Position numbers and translations under genes: made by a program
NCBI GenBank assembly: GCA_035388225.1
Contig: DAOOPM010000013.1
Coordinates: forward strand, 30,385 to 94,384
Length of the DNA stretch: 64,000 nt
Source: SB25 sp029560875
GTDB lineage: Bacteria > Bacteroidota > Bacteroidia > Bacteroidales > Tenuifilaceae
Direction of reading: 5' to 3'
The notes under the pieces: generated by a model
Told to the model about the DNA's origin: nothing
The model's database searches: none
What the model saw: only the letters and a program-made list of their open reading frames with translations
In this document: in pieces, positions 1-8,369 of the stretch
Layout: each line of letters begins with the position of its first letter
Numbering within the stretch: position 1 is the stretch's first letter

Positions 1-75
1 TGCAACTATTGATATTAGAATTATTGCTGCTGAGAAGTATAGCAGTTTTTTGATGGTGTAGCGCCTGAGATTCAT
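1..75 (-). CDS. N-terminus of a membrane or secreted protein, truncated by the left edge
   Basis: Only the first 25 codons lie in the window, reading leftward from an ATG at 75. The visible peptide begins MNLRRYTIKK and continues into a hydrophobic run (LLYFSAAIILISIVA), the pattern of a signal peptide or signal anchor. The frame is open to the edge. It is divergent from the secreted-protein gene starting at 236, so 76-235 carries both promoters. The family cannot be judged from 25 residues, and the call rests on the start codon plus the charge-then-hydrophobic pattern. Confidence 0.5.
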   Translation of the reverse strand, partial: MNLRRYTIKKLLYFSAAIILISIVA

Positions 76-235
76 AGGTTGAAAATTTTATGCTGCAAAG
101 TTTTCAATTCCCAGAATCTTTTAAGTTGCCCTAAGGTTAAGGTTTGGTTAATTTAAATTTTGAATCAATTTGGTAGGGTATTTGTTTGTGTAGATGTATT
201 ACTAGTAAATAGTTTAAACCTCAAATTTGAATATT

Positions 236-658
236 ATGAAACTGTTTGTTAAAACACTTGGAATAGTTCTTCTAGTTGGTTTGTTTGCTAGTTCAAACGC
301 ATACTCGCAAAAGATGGCAAAGGTAAAGTCGAATCCACATCATAGAACCGTTGTGGTAAAAAACAAGAACGGGAAGGTTAAAAAGGTGGTGTATCGTCCA
401 CATTGGGCACCCAATCGTACGTACTATCATCGTTGGATTTATTTTCCTCGTCATAATTTTTACTGGGACAATGTTAAGCGCGTTTATGTATACAGAAATG
501 GTGTGAAATGGGTTGCTGTGGCAACGCTACCAGTTGCCTATGCAAAAGTAAACCTTGAAAAGGAAAAGAGCGTTGAGTTAACCGAGGTTAATGACTCTAC
601 AGAAACAGTTTATGATAAGAATGAGCAGCATATTAAGGAGTTGAAGATTGAAGAGTAG
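236..658 (+). CDS. Small secreted basic protein, function unknown
   Basis: A 140-residue protein with a clear signal peptide (MKLFVKTLGIVLLVGLFASSNAYSQ, seen). The mature part is rich in Lys, Arg, His and Tyr, with aromatic-basic stretches such as RPHWAPNRTYYHRW and FPRHNFYWDNVKR, and then an acidic Glu/Lys-rich tail. An upstream in-frame TTG at 227 would add three residues before the signal peptide; the ATG at 236 gives the cleaner start. It stands alone, is followed by a strong bidirectional terminator, and converges on the OmpL47-repeat gene. I do not recognise a named family. An envelope-associated role is inferred from the signal peptide only. Confidence 0.8.
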   Translation: MKLFVKTLGIVLLVGLFASSNAYSQKMAKVKSNPHHRTVVVKNKNGKVKKVVYRPHWAPNRTYYHRWIYFPRHNFYWDNVKRVYVYRNGVKWVAVATLPVAYAKVNLEKEKSVELTEVNDSTETVYDKNEQHIKELKIEE

Positions 659-669
659 TTTACGGTTTG

Positions 670-711
670 AAAAGGAAAAGGGATATCAAAAACGATATCC
701 CTTTTCCTTTT
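670..711. terminator. Bidirectional intrinsic terminator, 18-bp stem
   Basis: A perfect 18-bp inverted repeat (670-687 with 694-711) around a 6-nt loop, with A/T runs on both sides. It lies between convergent genes and its right arm overlaps the stop codon of the minus-strand OmpL47-repeat gene, so it can terminate both. Confidence 0.9.
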
Positions 712-2398
712 ATTCTACTTTGAACTTTATTCCTTCCTCTTTTTTGTTCCCCAATTTATCAACTACGCTTATATTTAATGTGTAGGTTTTCCCCGATGTT
801 AGTTTTTCAATTGGATTCCTGTATGCAATTGGTTTGCCGTCATCAATATTGTAATTAATGGTAACCTCACCCGAAAGATTGTCGGTAGCAGCAAGGAATA
901 TTTTAACATCCGATGAATAAACATCAATATTTTCATTGTTTTCAGTTACTTGCTTGTGTGGTTTAACGCTGAAATGGTAAAATATTTCGGGAGCAACATT
1001 GTCGACTCCAACCTCAAACGAAAGGAAGTTTAAGTTATCAACATTATCGAAACCAGTACATTTAATAAGGAAATGTCCGCTTTGCTCAATTGTGAAAGGA
1101 GCAGAGTATTCTGTTTCTGCCGATTTATTTATGTTGTAAACAACCCTGCTAACTCCGGCCTCGTTGTCTTTTGCATTGATATGGATTTTTGTTGATGGGC
1201 CAATCCACATTGTGTCTCTTTGTAGAAGCTTGGGTCCATCGAGCTTGTAGGTTAATGTGGGCCCTGTAATATCGATGGTTGGCATACTGAACGATTCGGT
1301 GCTAGCGCCCGATTGGCTGCGGTTGTTTACATTGTCAACGGCGTACGATTTAACGTTCATTGTTCCCATTATATCCGAAAGCAACACAGGTTTCTCGTAT
1401 TTAATGAATTCGCCGTTGTTAAGCGAGTAGAAAATTTCCTTAACGCCTGCTTTGTTGTCAACAGCGGCAATTTTTAGTTGACTTCTGCCCGACGAAAATT
1501 CCCTATTGCCAACCATGTAAGAGTTTCCTACAATCTCCTCAAAAACCATAGGCGGGGTTTTGTCCACAAAGAATGTATACGTTTGCTCACTCTCAATATT
1601 CCCAACCTTATCGGTTGCAAACCACGTTAGTGTGTGCTCGCCTTCGGTTATTCTTGCAGTTTGAATAGGTTTTTGGTAAACGGCAAATTCCGAAGAGTCA
1701 ATTCTGTACTTGATGTTGTTTACACCAAACGAATCAACTGCAGTTAGGCTAAGGATTGCTCTTCCCGAAAGAGTGTTTTCGTGTTTATCGCCCTCAATCG
1801 ATAGGGTTGAGGTGGGAGGGGTGCTATCTACAATAAATCTTCGTATAACTTCGTCCTCCTTGTTTCCTAGATTGTCGACTGAGTAAACTTTGATTTCGTA
1901 CATTCCTTCCCTATCGAAGACAATCGGTTGGGTGTACTCCTTGTAAGGCTCGCCATTAACGGAGATGAAAGTTTTGTTCAAACCTGCATCGGCATCAGTT
2001 GCAGTAATTTCAACAATGCTTCCGCCCGATAGGTAAAGTATATCTTTTGATTCTTTTTGGGTCGATTTATTGAACATCAATTTTGACTGAGGAGGAACGC
2101 CATCGGCAAATAACTCGAATTTAATTTTACGTCCAATATAAAGGTCGAGGTGAGTCATTTGTATTGGGCCGTGTCCATTCCAGTAGAGTGGGTCTCCTTT
2201 TTTGTCGATACCAATCAGTTTAACCGCATTAGTGCCGTCAGGTGTTGTTCCAACATAAATGTTTACTGGAGCGCTTGGCGATACAAAAAGGCGATTTGTT
2301 GAATCAACATAAATTGTTTTGGTCTCCTGCTGACTAAAAACAGTTGTTGTCAGCAAGGTTAAAGCGCATATAAATGAGTATCTATATAATTTCAGCAT
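710..2398 (-). CDS. Secreted OmpL47-type beta-domain repeat protein
   Basis: A 562-residue protein with a signal peptide ending near VFSQ. A head of about 100 residues resembles the head of the neighbouring OmpA-family protein (IYVDSTNRLFVSPSAPVNIYV here, IYIDTNGQIYVKADAPIYFFV there). Five repeats of about 90 residues follow, each with a signature like (A/T)xDxxAGVxxIxYxxNxGE, a KP or PI turn, and VxSxDNxGN, as in OmpL47/Big_3-like beta domains. There is no membrane anchor or sorting tail. The gene lies 11 nt downstream of the OmpA-family gene on the same strand, so co-transcription and a shared envelope complex are likely (inferred). The start is the ATG at 2398 rather than the in-frame TTG at 2404. 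A surface or periplasmic structural role is plausible; no enzymatic motif is visible. Confidence 0.85.
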   Translation of the reverse strand: MLKLYRYSFICALTLLTTTVFSQQETKTIYVDSTNRLFVSPSAPVNIYVGTTPDGTNAVKLIGIDKKGDPLYWNGHGPIQMTHLDLYIGRKIKFELFADGVPPQSKLMFNKSTQKESKDILYLSGGSIVEITATDADAGLNKTFISVNGEPYKEYTQPIVFDREGMYEIKVYSVDNLGNKEDEVIRRFIVDSTPPTSTLSIEGDKHENTLSGRAILSLTAVDSFGVNNIKYRIDSSEFAVYQKPIQTARITEGEHTLTWFATDKVGNIESEQTYTFFVDKTPPMVFEEIVGNSYMVGNREFSSGRSQLKIAAVDNKAGVKEIFYSLNNGEFIKYEKPVLLSDIMGTMNVKSYAVDNVNNRSQSGASTESFSMPTIDITGPTLTYKLDGPKLLQRDTMWIGPSTKIHINAKDNEAGVSRVVYNINKSAETEYSAPFTIEQSGHFLIKCTGFDNVDNLNFLSFEVGVDNVAPEIFYHFSVKPHKQVTENNENIDVYSSDVKIFLAATDNLSGEVTINYNIDDGKPIAYRNPIEKLTSGKTYTLNISVVDKLGNKKEEGIKFKVE

Positions 2399-2409
2399 AA
2401 TCAATTCAA

Positions 2410-3339
2410 CTATTTTGGCAACGAAAACTTAAACTCAACCCTACGGTTTTGTTTGTGCTTGGAATCAGGACAAGGAACACCTTTTACGCAATCGTTTAGG
2501 ATGTTTGAATCGCCCAATCCTTTAACTTTCAACCTTCGAGCCTCAATTCCTTTTGATGTTAGGTAGTTGGCAACGGATTGTGCTCTACGTTCCGATAGTA
2601 CTTTGTTCGATTCTGACGAGCCACGGGCATCGGCATATGCTCTAATCTCAAGAATCAGCTCGGGGAATTCTCGCATCAACTGGAGCATTTCCGCTAAGTT
2701 ATCCAACGATTCGTTATGTATGCGTGCGCTACCTGTTTCAAAGTAGATATTGTCAATTTTAAAAATTGCTTCGGGCGAAACAATAACCTTGAATGTTGCT
2801 GTATCGCCAATATTTCCTACATTATCAATGGCGTAAACCTTAAGTTCCGACTCACCCTCCTTGTTGAACGATATAGCTTCAGAGTAAAGGTTGAATTGTA
2901 AACCATCTGCCGAATAGTAAAGTTGCTTTAGTCCAGAATAATCGTCTTTTGCATCGATAGATATTTTAGAGTCAACATCAACATAAAACCGATTCTCTTT
3001 CCCGAAAAGTAATCCTTTTTCAACCTTTACCTTTGGTTTTGGTCCCTTTGCATCGGCTAAAATAAGATAGCGTATCCTTTCTCCTTTGTTTGCATAAACA
3101 AAATAGTGCTTACCAGGGCCATCAAAGTACATAGGGTTAGCTAAACTGTCGCTACTAGGGATTAATACCTTGTTTTTGGGTTCATTGTTGGTCGATACGA
3201 AAAAGTATATTGGGGCATCTGCCTTAACATATATTTGGCCATTTGTGTCAATGTATATATTCGAATTTGCTTCCTGAGCAAATAGGCTGTGGCTGGTTGT
3301 TGCAATAAGAATAAAAAGACAAAACCTGTAAAAACTCAT
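2410..3339 (-). CDS. OmpA-family peptidoglycan-binding envelope protein
   Basis: A 309-residue protein. The signal peptide runs to about residue 22 (SHSLFAQ). Residues 25-110 form the head shared with the adjacent OmpL47 protein, about 118-190 form a single OmpL47-like repeat (AKDDYSGLKQLYYSADG, YAIDNVGNIGD), and about 197-309 form an OmpA C-terminal domain. The last has IYFETGSARI, the helix LSERRAQSVANYL and the Arg-rich end NRRVEFKF. This domain class binds diaminopimelate in peptidoglycan, so the protein probably ties an envelope assembly to the wall. The ATG at 3339 is chosen because the upstream in-frame TTG at 3372 lies next to a promoter-like TATTTTTG on the minus strand (3361-3368). 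It is followed at 11 nt by its paralogous partner. Confidence 0.88.
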   Translation of the reverse strand: MSFYRFCLFILIATTSHSLFAQEANSNIYIDTNGQIYVKADAPIYFFVSTNNEPKNKVLIPSSDSLANPMYFDGPGKHYFVYANKGERIRYLILADAKGPKPKVKVEKGLLFGKENRFYVDVDSKISIDAKDDYSGLKQLYYSADGLQFNLYSEAISFNKEGESELKVYAIDNVGNIGDTATFKVIVSPEAIFKIDNIYFETGSARIHNESLDNLAEMLQLMREFPELILEIRAYADARGSSESNKVLSERRAQSVANYLTSKGIEARRLKVKGLGDSNILNDCVKGVPCPDSKHKQNRRVEFKFSLPK

Positions 3340-3415
3340 AAATTTTCTGATTTTAAATAGCAAAAATAACAAAACAAACTATTCGTAACTATTTGTGCTT
3401 AAATATTATTTGGTT

Positions 3416-5323
3416 TTAAATTTGAATTGGCTTGCCGCTTAGCCTAAATCCTACAATTAGGACATCATCTATCGGCTGATATTCTTCACCTCGCCACTCT
3501 TCAAGTGTAGTTTCAAGTATTTCTTGTTGCTGAAGCATTGGCAAATCGTGAATCTTAAACAGCAACTCCTTGAAACGCTTCGATGAGAACTTTTGTCCGT
3601 CAGCCCCTCCAAACTGGTCGATAAAACCATCGGAGAAAATATAGAAACTTGTTGGTGAGTCAATATTGATGGTGTGTAAAGTGAACTCGCGTTTTTCTTC
3701 CTTTTGTAAACCGCCAATTGGAACTGGGTCGCCTTTGATTTGGAACAATTCACCGTTTGCTATATAGTAAAGTGGGTTTTTTGCCCCAGCAAACTCAATT
3801 GTTTGTCCGTTGTTTGTGATGTTGCAAAGGGCCATATCCATTCCATCACGGCTGTCATTGTTCTCCTGTTTTAGTAAGTAGCGTACATAGCGGTGCATTT
3901 CGTTGAGCATTTCGTTAGGAGATGTTATTCCGCTACGAGCTAAAGTGTCGAGTAGGTTTAATCCAATCATACTCATAAAAGCTCCAGGCACTCCGTGACC
4001 TGTGCAGTCAACCGCCGCAATCAGAAACCCGCTTTCGTTCTCTAGTTTGTTGGGGAGTTGTATAAAGTGACGGTTCGATGATGTTTTTATAGATTTACTT
4101 CCAGTGTAGCCCGAGAACCAGTAAAAATCGCCACTAACAATTTCTCTGGGATGAAACAGAATAAAGGCATCGTTTATTGTAGGTATCAACATATCGTAGG
4201 TTGGCAGTAGTGCCTCCTGAATTCTTTGTGCGTAGTTGATACTACTTGTAATATCCCTGTTTTGCTTTTCAATTTGTTGCATGGCAACTAAAAGCTCATT
4301 GCTTTTGGCCTCAATCAAATCGCGTTGAGCTGCAATTTCTCGGTTTTGTTTTTCGAGTTTTTCGTTCGATTTCTTTTTTTGCAGGTAATACCGCGTAATC
4401 ATAACGGCAATACCTAAAACAGCAAGAATTATGACAATAAATATGTTGCGTACAAGTCTTTGATTCTTTATGGTGACTTCCTGCAGTTGTTTTTCTTTGT
4501 TTAGGAGGTTTATCTCCATTTGCTGCTCTTGGCTTATTTGTTCAACCTTTGCAAGGCTGTCCGATACAGTTTCTAATGCTTGTTGTTTAGCCTGCAACTC
4601 TTGCTCTGTAAGTTCTTTTTGATTTTTTATTTCGGAGAGTTCGTTTTGGGCTTGGTTTACCAATTCTTTTGCTTGTGCCTCTTTTTTCTGAACCTCGTCG
4701 CGCTGTATTTTTCTGCTGAATGCCGTGTATAGTGAGAAATATTCGGCAGATTTATTGGAATCGCCCAACGCATCGTATATTTCCGATAGTAATGAGTATG
4801 TGTTTCGGAGAAGTTTTGGGTCATTAATCTCCTTGGCAATGGTGTTGGCTTCCTCTGCAGGTTTTAATGCTTGCTTAGGTTGTTCAGAGTCATTATAGGC
4901 GTTAGCAATGTTAATTAGAGTTGATGCTATTTCGGGCTTACGGTTCTGTTGTCGGTTAATGACTAAACATTTTTCGAAATATGATATTGCATCGGAGTAG
5001 TTTTCCTGGTCAACATCAATCATTCCGATGTTTGTGTAGAGAATTTTTAGTGCATTATTGTTGCCAATGCTTTGGCTAAGGTTTATTGCTTTTTGGAAAA
5101 GTGTTTTGGCTTCGGTTGTGTTTCCTGCAACCCAGTATGTTGTAGCTGTTTTTGTGTAAATTGATATGGCTAAGTTGAAATCGCCTGAGGCCTCCAACTC
5201 CTTGGCTTGGTTGATGTTGTCTTGAACTTCCTTTTGTTGTGTGGACGATAAGGATTTTGTTTGGGCTATACCCAAAAAGCATAATGAAATAAAGTATACG
5301 GAAAGTAAAAGTCGTTTAATCAT
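3416..5323 (-). CDS. TPR-containing SpoIIE-type PP2C protein phosphatase
   Basis: A 635-residue protein. Residues 1-20 are a signal peptide, about 35-200 tetratricopeptide repeats, about 205-290 a coiled coil, 293-315 a transmembrane helix, and 316-360 a second coil. The SINYAQRIQ linker at 361 leads into the PP2C/SpoIIE domain (about 375-630). Metal-binding motifs are visible: SGDFYW, AAVDCTGHGVPGAFMS (436-451), DGMDMALC and the end PIDDVLIVGF. In this class an external TPR sensor controls a cytosolic serine/threonine phosphatase in partner-switching pathways. It lies 11 nt downstream of a SiaC-family gene, so SiaC is its likely substrate, as with SiaA/SiaC in Pseudomonas aeruginosa. No SiaB-like kinase is in the window. 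Confidence 0.88.
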   Translation of the reverse strand: MIKRLLLSVYFISLCFLGIAQTKSLSSTQQKEVQDNINQAKELEASGDFNLAISIYTKTATTYWVAGNTTEAKTLFQKAINLSQSIGNNNALKILYTNIGMIDVDQENYSDAISYFEKCLVINRQQNRKPEIASTLINIANAYNDSEQPKQALKPAEEANTIAKEINDPKLLRNTYSLLSEIYDALGDSNKSAEYFSLYTAFSRKIQRDEVQKKEAQAKELVNQAQNELSEIKNQKELTEQELQAKQQALETVSDSLAKVEQISQEQQMEINLLNKEKQLQEVTIKNQRLVRNIFIVIILAVLGIAVMITRYYLQKKKSNEKLEKQNREIAAQRDLIEAKSNELLVAMQQIEKQNRDITSSINYAQRIQEALLPTYDMLIPTINDAFILFHPREIVSGDFYWFSGYTGSKSIKTSSNRHFIQLPNKLENESGFLIAAVDCTGHGVPGAFMSMIGLNLLDTLARSGITSPNEMLNEMHRYVRYLLKQENNDSRDGMDMALCNITNNGQTIEFAGAKNPLYYIANGELFQIKGDPVPIGGLQKEEKREFTLHTINIDSPTSFYIFSDGFIDQFGGADGQKFSSKRFKELLFKIHDLPMLQQQEILETTLEEWRGEEYQPIDDVLIVGFRLSGKPIQI

Positions 5324-5334
5324 ACCTTAAGGAA

Positions 5335-5712
5335 TTATTGCTCTGCAATAAAATTAACTTTTAACGATGTCATATGCGCAAACTCAACACCCTCATCAAT
5401 CATATCTTGGTCTTCGTCACGGTGGTACCAGTTAAGTTCAATTTGGTAGCCTTCCTTGGCAATCTTCTCGATATGGCTAATAAGGTCGAGCAGTTTTTTT
5501 GATGATGATGAATTCAGGTATTCAAGCCTAAGGTCAATTCTGGTTAGAGGTTGAGGTGCTTTAACATACTCTACAATGTATCGTTCTAATGGCCGGTAGA
5601 ACTCGATGGCATCTTCGGGTAACGATTTTCCTCTAATTTCGAAATAGCCCTTGCTGCCATCAGCTGTAATTTGCGGAGAATCAATGCGTCCTTCAATATG
5701 TAATGCTTCCAT
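5335..5712 (-). CDS. SiaC-family regulatory phosphoprotein (DUF1987)
   Basis: A 125-residue cytosolic protein with the family signature near the N-terminus: IDSPQI, GYFEIRGKSLPEDAIEFYRP. In P. aeruginosa SiaC, phosphorylation at Thr68 controls binding to a diguanylate cyclase, and the PP2C phosphatase SiaA removes the phosphate. Here the matching segment reads LEYLNSSSSKKLL with a Ser at position 68, so Ser may replace Thr (alignment by eye, from memory of the family). The gene directly precedes the SpoIIE phosphatase with an 11-nt gap, which supports a phosphatase-substrate pair. The partner kinase and downstream target are not in the window. Confidence 0.82.
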   Translation of the reverse strand: MEALHIEGRIDSPQITADGSKGYFEIRGKSLPEDAIEFYRPLERYIVEYVKAPQPLTRIDLRLEYLNSSSSKKLLDLISHIEKIAKEGYQIELNWYHRDEDQDMIDEGVEFAHMTSLKVNFIAEQ

Positions 5713-5818
5713 TTTGCTTAGAGTTTATAATGGTTTAACGTGTAAGGTTTGTTTATGTTCCACCCAAATTAGTGCAAATTTCAACTTGAGGCAAAAAATA
5801 TGGCTAATAATATATAAA

Positions 5819-5849
5819 AAAGACCTATAGCATTAACTAGTAGGTCTTT
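5819..5849. terminator. Intrinsic terminator, 9-bp stem
   Basis: AAAGACCTA pairs with TAGGTCTTT around a 13-nt loop. It sits just downstream of the DUF1761 gene (which ends at 5871 on the minus strand) and upstream of the siaC-like gene. Confidence 0.75.
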
Positions 5850-5870
5850 ATTGATAAACTTTAAAGATGC

Positions 5871-6278
5871 TTATTTCCAAGCGCCAAGAATTATCCCCAT
5901 TACAGTGAACGATACAACCATATAGCCCCCATTTATCAAAATATACTTTAGGGAGCGATTCTCGAACAGCGAAATTATGGCTAACCCTAGCGCTACCCAG
6001 CCAAAGCCTGCAAGGAATCCGGCAATTGTGCCAAATGTCACATCGCCATCGCCAATAAAAAGTGCAAGGTTTAGTGCCATTACAAAGGCAAGTACAAATG
6101 ATAATCCAAAAACAAGGACAATGTTTCGTTTGTGCAGGTCATCTTTGGTAAAATTATTCGCTTCCATCCATCCTTTCTCAAATATAGCATACCAGATTCC
6201 ACCTATCAGGAATGTGGATAACGCTGCTACTAGAACTGCTAACCAGTTTAGGTTTTGCAATGCTGTACTTATATCCAT
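5871..6278 (-). CDS. DUF1761-family small integral membrane protein
   Basis: A 135-residue protein with four predicted membrane segments: LAVLVAALSTFLIGGIWYAIF, VFGLSFVLAFVMALNLALF, TIAGFLAGFGWVALGLAIISLF and YMVVSFTVMGIILGAW. The arrangement, with a GGIWYxxxFxxxW motif in the first helix, matches DUF1761, whose function is unknown. The ATG at 6278 is preferred to an in-frame TTG two codons upstream. A terminator follows it, and the next upstream gene (YdeI-like) is on the same strand with a 62-nt gap. Confidence 0.8.
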   Translation of the reverse strand: MDISTALQNLNWLAVLVAALSTFLIGGIWYAIFEKGWMEANNFTKDDLHKRNIVLVFGLSFVLAFVMALNLALFIGDGDVTFGTIAGFLAGFGWVALGLAIISLFENRSLKYILINGGYMVVSFTVMGIILGAWK

Positions 6279-6340
6279 ACGCAAAAGTTTTGATTATGAA
6301 TTATAAAACAATTAGGTTGGTATTAAGTTTAGACATTTGT

Positions 6341-6898
6341 TTAAAACAGTTTTTGTTCAAGTTCGCTGAGTTTAATTAGTTTTTCGGTTCGGGTTTCCTT
6401 TGTCTTATCTTGCTTTGCGGAAAGTATCCAGTGGTATATTGTTCGTTTGTAAGAATCGGATTGTGCGTTGAAGAACTGCCATGCAAGTTTATTCTCTTTT
6501 ATTTTGTTTTCTAAATGATTTGGTAGATTCTTGGGTTTATTCTCATAGCTGTACTCGTTGTCTGATTTAATTTTGCGGTTGTTATACAGTTCAAGCCCTT
6601 TGGGTTGCATTAAACCCTTCGAAATAAGTTCTTCCGCTTTCTTAAGATTTACTTCGCTCCAGTTGCTCTTGGGATTACGGGGTGTAAATCTTATACAGTA
6701 GGATTCCTCATTAATGGATTTTCTTACACCATCAATCCATCCGAAACATATGGCTTGGTCAACCGATTCCGACCATGTTAGGCTTGGTTTGCCAGTGTTT
6801 ACCTTATAGTATCCAACATATAGTTCTTTCTCGGAGAGATGTTTTTTTGATAGCCATTCTCTGAATTCTGCTCCGTTTTTAAAAAATACAGGTTTCAT
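6341..6898 (-). CDS. YdeI/OmpD-associated family protein
   Basis: A 185-residue soluble protein with the family core LYVGYYKVNTGKPSLTW, ESVDQAICFGWIDGVRK and RFTPRNPKSNWSEVN, followed by a helical C-terminus with LAWQFFNAQS and the YHWILSAKQDKTKETR segment. The family is widespread in bacteria with no settled biochemical role; the OmpD-associated label is historical. There is no signal peptide or membrane helix. It is divergent from birA across a 151-nt gap. Confidence 0.82.
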   Translation of the reverse strand: MKPVFFKNGAEFREWLSKKHLSEKELYVGYYKVNTGKPSLTWSESVDQAICFGWIDGVRKSINEESYCIRFTPRNPKSNWSEVNLKKAEELISKGLMQPKGLELYNNRKIKSDNEYSYENKPKNLPNHLENKIKENKLAWQFFNAQSDSYKRTIYHWILSAKQDKTKETRTEKLIKLSELEQKLF

Positions 6899-7049
6899 TT
6901 AGATGTCAATTGTCAGGACAAGTTATAAATATTCAATAAAACTTGCGTGTATTTTGTAACTAAACTAATCATAATCCGTTTATTTTTCCTGTGTTTGTAT
7001 AGTTTGGGAATAAAATTGTAACTTTACTGAAAGGCATATCAGCACTAAA

Positions 7050-7805
7050 ATGCAAAGCAACAATAGTTTAGAATTTAAAACGGTTTGGCACGATAAAGTT
7101 TCCTCCACCAACGATATTTGCATGGATTTTGCCCGTAGTGGTAGTGATGAGGGAATTGTTGTTGCCGCAAAATATCAGGAACAGGGTAGGGGACAGCGGG
7201 GCAATACTTGGGAGAGCGAGCAGGGGTTGAATTTGACTTTTAGCATTCTCCTCCGACCTGATTTCTTAAGGGTAGATGAACAATTTCTTATATCGAAAAT
7301 TGCTGCAATATCGGTTTGTGATTGGATTGGTGCGTATTTAGGTGATAAGAATGTTGCAATAAAATGGCCCAACGATATTTACATTGAGAACAATAAGGTT
7401 GCTGGGATACTTATTGAGAATAGTTTTAGTTCATCAAAGCTCGATATTTCCGTTGTGGGAATTGGCATCAACTTAAATCAAAAGGAGTTCTCGGCCGATT
7501 TGCCCAATCCAACTTCCATGTCCATTGAAACAAGCAGAGTTTTTGATTTAAGCAATGCGTTACAAGAGTTTCTGAGTTGTTTCAACGAGCGTTACAGGCA
7601 GGCAAAGAGCGGTGAGTTGGCTTTAATCGATTCGGAGTATTTGAACAAGTTATACAGGAAAGATATTTACTGCACCTACCGCGCAAGTAACGATGAGTTC
7701 AAGGCAAAAATTGTTGGGGTGAAACCAACAGGCGAACTAATGCTCCAAACCGAAAAAGGTGGGGAGCGTTCATTTGCTTTTAAGGAGGTTGTTTTTGTGA
7801 TTTAA
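7050..7805 (+). CDS. birA: Biotin--[acetyl-CoA-carboxylase] ligase
   Basis: A 251-residue enzyme that activates biotin with ATP and transfers it to a lysine of biotin-carrier proteins such as AccB. The ligase signature GRGQRGNTW is at 46-54 and KWPND (biotin-binding lysine) at about 105-109, followed by the GILIEN strand and a short C-terminal beta domain. It lacks the N-terminal winged-helix domain of E. coli BirA, so it should not act as a biotin repressor. A TAACTTTA -7-like element lies at 7019-7026. Its stop overlaps the convergent SRPBCC gene through a shared TTAA. Confidence 0.93.
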   Translation: MQSNNSLEFKTVWHDKVSSTNDICMDFARSGSDEGIVVAAKYQEQGRGQRGNTWESEQGLNLTFSILLRPDFLRVDEQFLISKIAAISVCDWIGAYLGDKNVAIKWPNDIYIENNKVAGILIENSFSSSKLDISVVGIGINLNQKEFSADLPNPTSMSIETSRVFDLSNALQEFLSCFNERYRQAKSGELALIDSEYLNKLYRKDIYCTYRASNDEFKAKIVGVKPTGELMLQTEKGGERSFAFKEVVFVI

Positions 7806-8209
7806 ATTGCATTGAATGCTTTTGCAATACCCTCGGCAAGAGCATTAACACCCTCTTCTAGTTTTTTGCCAAGCATCATTTTCATCATCATGTTGAGCTC
7901 AGCCTTAATGGTAATTTTCATTCGGGTGTCGTAGGCGGCAGCCTCTTTTAGTTGTACCCAGAGGAAAAATTGCAAAGGAACACGTTCGTCGCCAGTAAGT
8001 TTTATGGTGGTGAACTCTTCTTTCTCAACAAGTTTTAGTCCCATTGGCCCCATTCCCTGATAGCTAAAGCTACAGCTAGTTTCATCGGCTTGCCAATTAT
8101 CTACCTTACCCTCCACAAGTGGAGTGAAATTCCTGAAATCCGATAGTATTTTGTAAATATCCTCTGCACGCTTGCTAATTGCTACAACTTTGCTTTCGTA
8201 GGTTTCCAT
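7802..8209 (-). CDS. SRPBCC/START-like fold protein
   Basis: A 135-residue cytosolic protein. The start METYESKVVAISKRAEDIYKILSDF, the central FSYQGMGPMGLKLVEKEEF and the long C-terminal helix LEEGVNALAEGIAKAF fit the SRPBCC (polyketide cyclase/START) fold, which binds hydrophobic ligands. A Met-rich segment (NMMMKMMLGKK) precedes the helix. No ligand or catalytic residue can be named. It is convergent with birA and divergent from lplA. Confidence 0.78.
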   Translation of the reverse strand: METYESKVVAISKRAEDIYKILSDFRNFTPLVEGKVDNWQADETSCSFSYQGMGPMGLKLVEKEEFTTIKLTGDERVPLQFFLWVQLKEAAAYDTRMKITIKAELNMMMKMMLGKKLEEGVNALAEGIAKAFNAI

Positions 8210-8369
8210 CTTGTTCTTTTTTGAGAACGCAAAGAAAATAAAATGAATTGTTTTGTCAAAATGGATATATCGGATTGCTGTGATTGCTTTTCGTAATCAG
8301 TCTTTTTTTTAGATATCATTGTCAAATTATCAAATTGAGAAATTATATTTGGCTTTCAAAACAGATTGT

